Origin: a virus
IMG/VR virus record: IMGVR_UViG_3300050821_002787
Location: 1 to 40,125 of that record
DNA: 40,125 nt
Reading direction: 5' to 3' (one strand)
Shown: piece by piece, positions 17,619 through 23,775 of the stretch
Numbering within the stretch: the stretch's first letter is position 1
Layout: each line of letters begins with the position of its first letter
Position numbers and translations under genes: made by a program
Notes under the pieces: generated by a model
The model's input: the letters and a program-made list of their open reading frames with translations, nothing else
What the model was told of the DNA's origin: nothing
Databases searched by the model: none

Positions 17619-18878
17619 ATGCAATTAACTGAGAGACACATAGTACGAAATAATGATGTGATGAAAGATTTATGCAATAAATCTGCTATGTTATATAATT
17701 TTTGTTTATATCATATGAGGCAGGTTTGCTTTGGTAAACTAGAGAAATTTTCTGAATTTGAGTTAAGTAATTTATTATGTGAGTTTAAACAAGAAGATTT
17801 TGTAGCATTGCCCGCACCAACTTCTCAACAAGTCATTAAATTAATGTTCAAAAATTGGAAAGCTTATTGGGCTGCTATGCGGGAATACAAAAAATGTCCA
17901 AGTAAGTTTAATGGTAAACCTAAAATTCCAAACTATATTAAAGACAGTAAGACAAAGAATAAACTTAATGTTGTAGTTTTTACGAATCAACAAATAAGAA
18001 TTAAAGATAACTATATACATTTTCCTAAAAAGACAGGATTAAAACCAATAAAAACGAAAGTTAAAACAGCAGATCAAGTACGAATTGTACCACAATCTGG
18101 TGGATTTATAGTAGAAGTTGTTTATACACAACAACCTATCACTCTACCTAAATTAGTACCAGAGAATAAAATGAGTATTGATCTTGGAGTAAATAATCTG
18201 GCTACTTGTACAACAAATATCGAACATCCTTTCATTATTGATGGTAAAGAACTTAAGTCAATAAACCAGTATTACAATAAAGAAAAGGCTCGACTACAAA
18301 GTTACATTAGTGATAAAGGAACTTCTAAAAAACTCACTAATCTAACACACAAAAGGAACAACAAAGTAGAAAACTATATACATCAAGCAAGTAGAATTAT
18401 AATAGATTATTGTATTAAGTATAAAATAAGTGAAATAGTAATAGGTAAGAATGTAGGTTGGAAGGACGGTATCAGTATCGGTAAAGTTAATAATCAAAAG
18501 TTTACTAGTATACCACATGCCAAATTTATTGAAAAAATAGCCTATAAAGCTGAACTGATAGGTATTAAAGTTACAGTTCATGAAAAATCTTATACATCGA
18601 AAGTTGACCATTTAGCTTTCGAAGAAATGAAACATCACGAAAAATACCTCGGGAAACGAGTGTTTCGTGGATTGTTTCAGAGTAGTATAGGTAAGTTACT
18701 AAATGCTGATGTTAATGGAGCAATCGGTATTGGCAGAAAAGTATTCGGGGATTCGTTCGTAAGTTCGATACTCGATAGAGGGTTGGCGTTCAACCCAGTT
18801 AGAGTTAATGTAAAATCAGCTTTCTGTACATTAAATCTACAAAAATCTACACAACTTAAACAGGTTGTTCAAAATTAA
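17619..18878 (+). CDS. tnpB: TnpB RNA-guided nuclease (IS1341-type, 419 aa)
   Basis: Start chosen at 17619 (MQLTERHIV), the usual start of this group; an in-frame ATG at 17595 would add eight residues. RuvC-I aspartate D188 lies in SIDLGVNN and the RuvC-III aspartate D364 in LLNADVNGA. At the usual RuvC-II glutamate place the sequence is IVIGKN, with G276. A conserved glutamate, E322 in VHEKSYTSK, is the likely substitute. The four-Cys zinc ribbon of standard TnpB is missing: after TSK comes VDHLAFEEM with no C-x2-C. In TnpB systems the nuclease is guided by RNA copied from the element's right end and helps the element persist. The gene is complete, so activity is plausible. Confidence 0.9.
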   Translation: MQLTERHIVRNNDVMKDLCNKSAMLYNFCLYHMRQVCFGKLEKFSEFELSNLLCEFKQEDFVALPAPTSQQVIKLMFKNWKAYWAAMREYKKCPSKFNGKPKIPNYIKDSKTKNKLNVVVFTNQQIRIKDNYIHFPKKTGLKPIKTKVKTADQVRIVPQSGGFIVEVVYTQQPITLPKLVPENKMSIDLGVNNLATCTTNIEHPFIIDGKELKSINQYYNKEKARLQSYISDKGTSKKLTNLTHKRNNKVENYIHQASRIIIDYCIKYKISEIVIGKNVGWKDGISIGKVNNQKFTSIPHAKFIEKIAYKAELIGIKVTVHEKSYTSKVDHLAFEEMKHHEKYLGKRVFRGLFQSSIGKLLNADVNGAIGIGRKVFGDSFVSSILDRGLAFNPVRVNVKSAFCTLNLQKSTQLKQVVQN

Positions 18879-18890
18879 TAACGTGATAGA
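18750..18890 (+). ncRNA. Candidate guide (omega) RNA at the tnpB 3' end
   Basis: The last part of tnpB is unusually G/C-rich and folded for this window. GGGTTG (18780-18785) pairs with CAACCC (18791-18796) around GCGTT, and TCGA-TAC-TCGA lies just before. In known TnpB systems the guide RNA scaffold overlaps the tnpB 3' end and runs to the right end, followed by the guide. If so, the guide here would begin near 18885-18891 and match the endonuclease fragment. Inferred from position and hairpins only. Confidence 0.35.
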
Positions 18891-19196
18891 CAGTATAAAT
18901 TTGACGATTGTGCATATAAACGGAAGTTAAAATTTGATTTTAAAATTATAGGAGTTAATATATGCATTGAATTTGATGGTATTTTACATTATAAACCAAA
19001 AAGACTTAAAGACAAAGAGGAAGCTTTAAAAAGATTAGAATTAACTAAAATTCGTGACAAAATAAAAACAGAATATTGTCGAGCTAATAATATTATCTTA
19101 TATCGAATTCCATATTTTATGCCATTAAAAATAGAAGTAGGTAGAATAATAAAGCATATTAAAATCAAACTTGCTATAACTGATATATTATCTTAA
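18891..19196 (+). pseudogene. 3' fragment of the broken endonuclease (nuclease domain)
   Basis: Open frame from Q-Y-K-F-D-D-C to the stop, without its own start codon at the junction. It carries the Vsr-like core intact: LKFDFKI, CIEFDGILHYK, the K-I-R-D step and NNIILYRIPY, then a C-terminal helix as in the relatives. About 120 residues present in relatives between the 5' fragment and this one are missing, so even precise loss of tnpB would not restore the gene. An internal ATG inside GVNICIEF is out of frame; expression is unlikely. Confidence 0.8.
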
Positions 19197-19244
19197 TAAT
19201 AGTAATTTTTCGACTTTTGTTCAGCAAAAATCCATATTTAGTCA

Positions 19245-19255
19245 TTAATATATAA
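19245..19255 (+). promoter_or_regulatory. TTAATATATAA element before tail tube
   Basis: Exact motif 51 bases before the tube start. It is followed by the hairpin AGGGAA-AG-TTCCCT (19261-19274) in the leader and by a second A/T box (ATATAATATATAA). Candidate late promoter with a structured leader. Confidence 0.45.
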
Positions 19256-19306
19256 GAACAAGGGAAAGTTCCCTATATAATATATAATAAAAAGAAAACA
19301 ATAACG

Positions 19307-19900
19307 ATGCCACTACCACATTTTACGCAGTTGCGATCTACGAATACAAACTTCGAACCAGTATATCCTAGTTTATTTGAGATCACGTTCATTTTGCCTG
19401 CAATCTTACAGGCACAAGGTCGTGATCCAATTATGATGTTGGAGAACGCTACCAATATTGATTTTCCAGTAACACCAGATATCACTGCAGTTAGTCAACG
19501 TTTTAAGTATACAACTCGTGTGTATTTAACACCGCCAGAAAAAACTGACACTGAATTTTCCATTAAGTTTAACTTAAATGTGAATGAATCAGGATCTATT
19601 TTTGTTTGGAATACGTTAAAGGCATGGTATGATCTAGTATGGAATTCTCAGAATGGGTCAGTTTCTTATAAGAGGGACATTATAGGAACAATAATCGCTA
19701 ACCAGCATGATAAGAAAGGATTTGTAATAAGACGCGTAACTTATCAAAATGTCCAAATCAATAAACTTGCTCAATTTTCTCTTGATTGGACAAAAAATAC
19801 AGAAATAATGGAACCAATTGAATCAGGATTTGTATCCGACTACTGGATTGATGAGTACATTGATAACAGTTTCCAATTTAATCCACCAAGTATCTATTAA
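19307..19900 (+). CDS. Tail tube protein, T4 gp19-like (197 aa)
   Basis: Structural subunit of the inner tail tube. It opens PLPHFTQLRSTNTNFEPVYPSLFEITF, as in gp19-like tubes, where an N-terminal segment leads into the first strand of the beta-sandwich. It is mid-length for the family (T4 gp19 is 163 aa), with alternating beta strands and no membrane segment. Codon use is richer in C/G than the accessory genes. It should follow the sheath gene directly, but about 3.1 kb of mobile DNA separates the two. A sharp terminator follows the stop. Confidence 0.82.
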   Translation: MPLPHFTQLRSTNTNFEPVYPSLFEITFILPAILQAQGRDPIMMLENATNIDFPVTPDITAVSQRFKYTTRVYLTPPEKTDTEFSIKFNLNVNESGSIFVWNTLKAWYDLVWNSQNGSVSYKRDIIGTIIANQHDKKGFVIRRVTYQNVQINKLAQFSLDWTKNTEIMEPIESGFVSDYWIDEYIDNSFQFNPPSIY

Positions 19901-19913
19901 TAAATATTTTAAA

Positions 19914-20915
19914 TTAAGGAAGACGGCTATTGGCCGTCTTTTTTATTTCTTGCATAAACGTAATAAACCATATAATATAATTCATTTCTACTATGGTGTC
20001 TTGTTTATAATTAATTCTAAATAATGTAATATTATTTTCCATACAGTAATCATTCTTTATTATATCATGTGCCTTAATCAATTTGAGGGCTTCTTCACCA
20101 CCGAAAGTACTAAATGCTCTGGTGTGCTGTTCGCCATCATATTCTATTATAATATCTAAATTAGAGATTTTAAAATCAAACGGTAAAGTATTTTTATCTT
20201 TACAATCACAGTAACGAAAATTGTATATAGAAGAAATATCATTATTTTTTAATATGGAATTAATTAAACTTTCGTTGTAAGACATATTACAATAAGGACA
20301 TCCCTGTTTACCACTAACATGTTTATGTGGTGTTAACCAAAATGAACCATGTGTATTACAGATTATTTCTAATGGTTTTTCGCAATCAACATATATAGAT
20401 CTAGCATAATCATACAAATCAAACCAAACTTTGTTAGCTTTGTATATGAAAATATCTTTGTCTAATTTTCTACCGCCTGCGTAGCCATTTTCTACTGCAC
20501 ATTTGGCGCAGGGGCAAACAGTAACTAAATGCACATTTGGTATTTGTGTGATAGTAATATCATGTATTATGCATCTAAATAATATATTAGTAGTAGCATT
20601 TATATATTTGGTTAATGTGTAATCATAATTTTCATGTCCTTCGATATTTTTAGCTTGTTCTACAAAATATTTAGTATCCATATTCATAGGATAACCATAT
20701 TTTTCAATAAAACACATTTCACAACCAACGTGTCCCTTTGAATGACTCAACGAAGCTTGTGAAAATAATATATTATGTTTTAAACATAATATGCTAATTT
20801 TAGCACTAGCACTTTTGTAATAAAAATTTGGATAACTAAATAAATTTAGTATATTTAATCCCCACGCACTAACAAATCTTTCTAGTATTTCGTGCTTTTT
20901 TAATGGTACTGCCAT
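19914..20915 (-). CDS. Zinc-module/Vsr-like endonuclease, divergent member (333 aa)
   Basis: Fifth member of the family, more diverged: the N-terminal module reads CLKHNILFSQ with GCEMC, later modules use CIIHD/CAKC and CNTHGSFW/GCPYC. The nuclease domain keeps LPFDFKI, IIEYDGEQHTRAF and NNITLFRINY, so the E-x-D-G-x-x-H core is present. It ends inside the tail tube terminator, so its last residues (TANSRLP) are encoded by the terminator hairpin, a sign that the gene was inserted right at the tube's 3' edge. Confidence 0.8.
   Translation of the reverse strand: MAVPLKKHEILERFVSAWGLNILNLFSYPNFYYKSASAKISILCLKHNILFSQASLSHSKGHVGCEMCFIEKYGYPMNMDTKYFVEQAKNIEGHENYDYTLTKYINATTNILFRCIIHDITITQIPNVHLVTVCPCAKCAVENGYAGGRKLDKDIFIYKANKVWFDLYDYARSIYVDCEKPLEIICNTHGSFWLTPHKHVSGKQGCPYCNMSYNESLINSILKNNDISSIYNFRYCDCKDKNTLPFDFKISNLDIIIEYDGEQHTRAFSTFGGEEALKLIKAHDIIKNDYCMENNITLFRINYKQDTIVEMNYIIWFITFMQEIKKTANSRLP
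19920..19944 (+). terminator. Intrinsic terminator after tail tube
   Basis: Eight-pair stem AAGACGGC (19920-19927) with GCCGTCTT (19933-19940), loop TATTG, then a T-run. It lies 20 bases after the tube stop and doubles as the last codons of the converging nuclease gene. Confidence 0.9.
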
Positions 20916-20919
20916 ACCA

Positions 20920-20930
20920 CTATATATTAA
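20920..20930 (-). promoter_or_regulatory. TTAATATATAG element before the 19914 gene
   Basis: Exact motif on the - strand, four bases before the ATG at 20915, the same tight spacing as in the 17464 relative. Confidence 0.4.
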
Positions 20931-20984
20931 TATATATCAGACTCAATTTTTATAATAACTTATTGTTATTAAACTATATATAAC

Positions 20985-21009
20985 AAAAAAACACCCATAT
21001 TCTAGGTGC
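20985..21009 (-). terminator. Probable terminator after the small membrane protein gene
   Basis: On the - strand CACC (21005-21008) pairs with GGTG (20992-20995) around a nine-base loop, with a G-T closing pair, then seven T (20985-20991). Short stem but good T-run, about 20 bases after the 21031 stop. Confidence 0.5.
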
Positions 21010-21030
21010 TTTTCAATTCATTTAACGGCA

Positions 21031-21282
21031 TTATTCTAAGTTTTTATATATCGGATAAGTGATCATATATAATAAAGCAAATGGACCATACAGGAGACTA
21101 ATAAGGTACTTTACGATGGTCTTATCTGTAATCCATTCATATTTCCAGAAAAATAACTGGTACAGTATAGCAATTTCGCCCCACTCTAACCAATTAGCAT
21201 ATCCTTTAGACCATGAATAATCAGTCAATAGTATTGTAGCAGCTAATATAAGCATCCAAACAATCTGTTTCTTTTTCTTCAT
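21031..21282 (-). CDS. Small membrane protein (83 aa)
   Basis: MKKKKQIVWMLILAATILL gives a basic start and a hydrophobic helix. A second and a third hydrophobic stretch follow at about 37-48 (IAILYQLFFWKY) and 60-78 (YLISLLYGPFALLYMITYP). Likely an inner-membrane protein with two or three passes. Lys-rich N-terminus suggests it faces the cytoplasm. Function unknown. Its 5' end touches the truncated RuvC-like gene, so this gene may have replaced that gene's first half. Confidence 0.65.
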   Translation of the reverse strand: MKKKKQIVWMLILAATILLTDYSWSKGYANWLEWGEIAILYQLFFWKYEWITDKTIVKYLISLLYGPFALLYMITYPIYKNLE

Positions 21283-21298
21283 TTTATTACACTATAAA

Positions 21299-21823
21299 GT
21301 GGCGCACTTTGTGCGCGAAGACATTTCGAGTATTGGTAAGAATGAGAAGTTTGTTTCAAAGGAAGGAAATCGTAAGGTTAGAAATGTATGGCATCGCGAA
21401 ATAACAAATTGGCAGATTGAAAAACGATGTACAGAACTTGGTATTGAATTAATAGAAGTAAATCCAGCATATACTTCGTTTATAGGTAATGTGCTTCATG
21501 AAAACTTTGATGCTACGAATGCTGCGGTAGAGATCTGCAGGCGCGGTATGTTTAAATTTGATAAAGATAGTAAGCTGTTTTACCCAGCAGTTATAGGTAC
21601 AATCTCAGACACTATGAGTAAGTTTGCTGCACGTTCAAACGTTCAGCTTAAACCGAGAGATGTTCAAAAGATTAAAGACTGTAGCACATGGCCGGGACTT
21701 TTTAAAATGGCAAAAAACAACGGACTCAGATGGCGTTGGGGTTGGGAGGATCTTGCAAAAGTTCCACCAGTTTTTAGCATGGATACCACGAAAAGTAAAG
21801 TTAAGATCGTCAAGTTTACTTGA
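21299..21823 (+). CDS. C-terminal part of a RuvC/TnpB-like nuclease (174 aa, 5' half missing)
   Basis: The only start near the beginning is GTG at 21299. From its first residues it reads as the back half of a TnpB-like RuvC nuclease. REDISS matches the RuvC-II E-D-L step. A linker with W-x-I-E-K-R-C leads to ELGIELIEVNPAYTS, and FDATNAAVEICRRG matches the RuvC-III D-x-N-A-A-x-x-I-x-x-R-G step. RuvC-I, with its first catalytic Asp, and the whole N-terminal domain are absent. Upstream the frame stays open only to 21221 and lies antisense to the membrane protein gene. So it is a 5' truncation, or one half of a split gene whose other half is elsewhere. The uninterrupted 174 codons argue against long decay. 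It is not closely similar to the TnpB at 17619. Confidence 0.6.
   Translation: MAHFVREDISSIGKNEKFVSKEGNRKVRNVWHREITNWQIEKRCTELGIELIEVNPAYTSFIGNVLHENFDATNAAVEICRRGMFKFDKDSKLFYPAVIGTISDTMSKFAARSNVQLKPRDVQKIKDCSTWPGLFKMAKNNGLRWRWGWEDLAKVPPVFSMDTTKSKVKIVKFT
21302..21316. repeat. GC-rich palindrome at the 5' edge of the RuvC-like fragment
   Basis: GCGCAC (21302-21307), TTT, GTGCGC (21311-21316): a perfect six-pair inverted repeat, strikingly G/C-rich for this window. It sits in the first codons of the fragment and beside the divergent membrane protein gene. It may be chance coding sequence, an operator between the divergent genes, or the scar of the truncation. Confidence 0.35.
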
Positions 21824-21826
21824 TAA

Positions 21827-21958
21827 TTATTTACTGTTTCGTCCTATTCGTGTATCTGAGAGATTAAGCTCTGAAAATTTTCGATAATTTTTATAAATGT
21901 CAAAAGCTGGTTGCTTTTTGAAAATATCTCTCAGGGCATTGCTAATTTTATTAATCAT
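21827..21958 (-). CDS. Very small unknown protein at operon end (43 aa)
   Basis: Begins MINKISNALRDIFKKQ and ends TRIGRNSK-stop. Its ATG overlaps the stop of the 21955 gene as ATGA, the coupling used through this operon, which is the main evidence that it is translated. Basic, probably one amphipathic helix. It ends three bases from the stop of the converging RuvC-like fragment. No family recognised. Confidence 0.55.
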   Translation of the reverse strand: MINKISNALRDIFKKQPAFDIYKNYRKFSELNLSDTRIGRNSK

Positions 21959-22257
21959 TTCAATATATCATTTATAGTATCGCTACGCATTGATTTGATT
22001 TCATTGGATGGAATGAATATGTTGCTTCTTTTATATCCATTAGCTTCTGTATAATCATAACAGGCTTGCCAACCTATGTCCGATATATTATAATCATCGT
22101 CTTCACCAAACCTAAATATTACGCCTAAAGGAGCATTTGAATCTTTATAAAAAGTTTCCCACAATATTTCAATCAAATCGCTATCTTGTTTTAAGCAATA
22201 AGTACCAGTTTTTGACGAATAGTGGACAAATAATTTTTCAAATTCTTTTAGTGTCAT
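21955..22257 (-). CDS. C-tail small protein, FRFG paralog (100 aa)
   Basis: Unknown function. Paralog of the 22877 gene: both start MT-x2-x-F with an aromatic helix, share a GVIFRFG/GLVFRFG strand and a W-x-x-C step. Tail SMRSDTINDILK matches the shared pattern. The upstream gene's stop overlaps its start (ATGA). Confidence 0.72.
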   Translation of the reverse strand: MTLKEFEKLFVHYSSKTGTYCLKQDSDLIEILWETFYKDSNAPLGVIFRFGEDDDYNISDIGWQACYDYTEANGYKRSNIFIPSNEIKSMRSDTINDILK

Positions 22258-22583
22258 TTTAGTAATTCATTAATTAATAATTTTCTGTGTTCCTTCTTAA
22301 AATTATAAACTACATGGACATAATTTGCGTCTTTATTATATTGAACCACTTTAAGATTATTCTTGGTGACCCATATATCTAATACTTCATTACTATTTGG
22401 ACATATTATATTACGAAATATAGGTGATAGTTTATCTTTTAAACATTTTATCGAAACATTAGTGAAATAACGTTCGTCACCAGTAAAATAATGTCCATGG
22501 TCGATTACTACATCTTTTACCGGAATAAGTGGATACAATTCTAATTGTTCAAATATTATTTTTTTATATTCTTCTTCTTTCAT
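22254..22583 (-). CDS. C-tail small protein (109 aa)
   Basis: Unknown function. Middle with His/Tyr-rich strand (VVIDHGHYFTGDERYF). Tail EHRKLLINELLK. Coupled at both ends by ATGA overlaps. No membrane segment. Confidence 0.7.
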   Translation of the reverse strand: MKEEEYKKIIFEQLELYPLIPVKDVVIDHGHYFTGDERYFTNVSIKCLKDKLSPIFRNIICPNSNEVLDIWVTKNNLKVVQYNKDANYVHVVYNFKKEHRKLLINELLK

Positions 22584-22858
22584 TTTAATATCTGTTCGAT
22601 TACTGATTTTCTTTTTTCTTTTAAAAAATTATAAATATAACTCATTTTAGGGACATCACCTACATATATCAGCAAAGTAATTTCATCGTCGTTAAGGTAT
22701 ACTTTACACCTCATATCATACTGCAAAAGTTCTTTGTTAATTTTTTGTGATAAAAGTAAGTTTAAAACTTTGCTATCTAAGAACACAAAATAATTGAAGC
22801 TTATAGAATTGTCTATTAGAAACTTTTCTATAATATCTTTATAATCTTTTTCGCGCAT
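22580..22858 (-). CDS. C-tail small protein (92 aa)
   Basis: Unknown function. Mostly hydrophobic/charged alternation suggesting a small alpha/beta fold. Tail KEKRKSVIEQILK, ending in TTAAAATGA, which also starts the next gene. An 18-base gap separates it from the gene upstream. Confidence 0.7.
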   Translation of the reverse strand: MREKDYKDIIEKFLIDNSISFNYFVFLDSKVLNLLLSQKINKELLQYDMRCKVYLNDDEITLLIYVGDVPKMSYIYNFLKEKRKSVIEQILK

Positions 22859-22876
22859 GTGTTATGAATTTATACG

Positions 22877-23170
22877 TTATGAGTTTAATATGCTGTCAAT
22901 AGTTTCTAAACGATTTTTTTGAATTAATTCAAGTGGGAAAAAATACGAATATGAATCCGGGTGATATTCGCTACCCTGAAAGCAAACATTCCAATTCTTC
23001 TCTATTATTCTATTTTGTCCAAACCTAAATACTAACCCAACAGCACCTTTGGTTTCATAAAAATACTCATACATTTTGCGTCCAAGATATGGATCAGACG
23101 ACTCATCATATAATACATCGTGTTCCTTTGTCCAATGTGTTAAAACTGCCAAAAATTGTTGATATGTCAT
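22877..23170 (-). CDS. C-tail small protein, FRFG paralog (97 aa)
   Basis: Partner of the 21955 gene by the LVFRFG strand and the N-terminal MTYQQFLAVLTHW helix. That F-x2-L-x2-W start recurs in the 28342 and 29361-29926 genes. Tail KNRLETIDSILNS. Function unknown. Confidence 0.72.
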   Translation of the reverse strand: MTYQQFLAVLTHWTKEHDVLYDESSDPYLGRKMYEYFYETKGAVGLVFRFGQNRIIEKNWNVCFQGSEYHPDSYSYFFPLELIQKNRLETIDSILNS

Positions 23171-23176
23171 TAGAAT

Positions 23177-23680
23177 TTATTTATAGTAAGAAACTTTCTT
23201 CAACGGTATGACAGGATTGCCCTTATGTTCGCACGGATTCCGGTATACCTTAGCAAGTTTTTCTACATCATCAGTTATATTATCCGCAGGATTAATAAAA
23301 AATCCTTGATCATAGACCTTCACACCATATGCTGTCATAAGTTCTCTACGAAGAATGTTTAGTTTGTCATAATCAATTTCTTCAACAATCTCTTTTGTTT
23401 TATCAGGCGCATACTCACCCATAGTATTAAAACTTGAAGGCATTGTATATAAAACTTTCTGATAAGAATTTGTTTTGCAAATTTTTTCTTTAGTTGCTAT
23501 AACAAAATTTTTAATATCTACGAATGTTTTAGTGAGGAGAACTTTTGGTACCCAACATTCAAACCAAAGTTGTTTATGCTTTTTGGTAAAATGATTTGTC
23601 GATTCCCAATACGGTACTTTAACAAAAACAGCTTTTTCTGTTTCTTTCAAAATATCGTAATTGAATTCCTTACTTTCCAT
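23177..23680 (-). CDS. Unknown protein, first gene of operon (167 aa)
   Basis: Not recognised. Trp/Phe-rich N-terminal half (KVPYWESTNHF, LWFECWVPKVLL), later EIVEEIDYDKLNIL and a short C-terminus without the shared tail. It directly follows a Bacteroidetes-type promoter (23698-23729), so it is probably made early by the host polymerase, with the small genes after it in the same transcript. Confidence 0.72.
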   Translation of the reverse strand: MESKEFNYDILKETEKAVFVKVPYWESTNHFTKKHKQLWFECWVPKVLLTKTFVDIKNFVIATKEKICKTNSYQKVLYTMPSSFNTMGEYAPDKTKEIVEEIDYDKLNILRRELMTAYGVKVYDQGFFINPADNITDDVEKLAKVYRNPCEHKGNPVIPLKKVSYYK

Positions 23681-23697
23681 GATAGTTATTTATAATA

Positions 23698-23729
23698 CAA
23701 AGGTACAAATAATATATGATATACGCAAA
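23698..23729 (-). promoter_or_regulatory. Bacteroidetes-type host promoter for the 23680-21827 operon
   Basis: On the - strand: TTTG (23726-23729), 20-base spacer, TACCTTTG (23698-23705), then 17 bases to the ATG at 23680. An exact match to TTTG-N19/21-TAnnTTTG. Confidence 0.7.
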
Positions 23730-23751
23730 ATGATAGTAGATTGTTAGTTAT

Positions 23752-23770
23752 TATATTAAAATTTAATATA
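23752..23770. repeat. A/T-only palindrome after the 23776 gene
   Basis: TATATTAAA-A-TTTAATATA, nine-pair inverted repeat just after the stop of the chimeric nuclease gene. It lacks a G/C stem and a clean T-run, so it is at best a weak terminator or mRNA end stabiliser. Confidence 0.3.
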
Positions 23771-23775
23771 AATAA

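Larger units (their letters stand above)
17554..18890 (+). mobile_element. IS200/IS605-type element carrying only tnpB
   Basis: Limits are set by where endonuclease homology stops (about 17553) and resumes (about 18891 or slightly before), so each end is uncertain by several bases. There is no tnpA transposase in or near it, so movement would need a helper in trans. The sequence before the left junction is AATTATATA, which would include any target motif. No target duplication is visible, as expected for this family. The host gene has also lost about 120 codons at the site. Confidence 0.75.

Noticed and set aside
19215-19229. TTTTG-TTCAG-CAAAA hairpin after the endonuclease fragment as a terminator
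   Set aside because: Five-pair A/T stem without a following T-run; too weak to call.
21856-21934. Nine-base inverted repeat (CTGAGAGAT / ATCTCTCAG) around an AAAAGC hairpin, looking like a structured RNA
   Set aside because: The whole stretch is an open 43-codon frame on the - strand coupled by ATGA to the operon, so coding explains it better.
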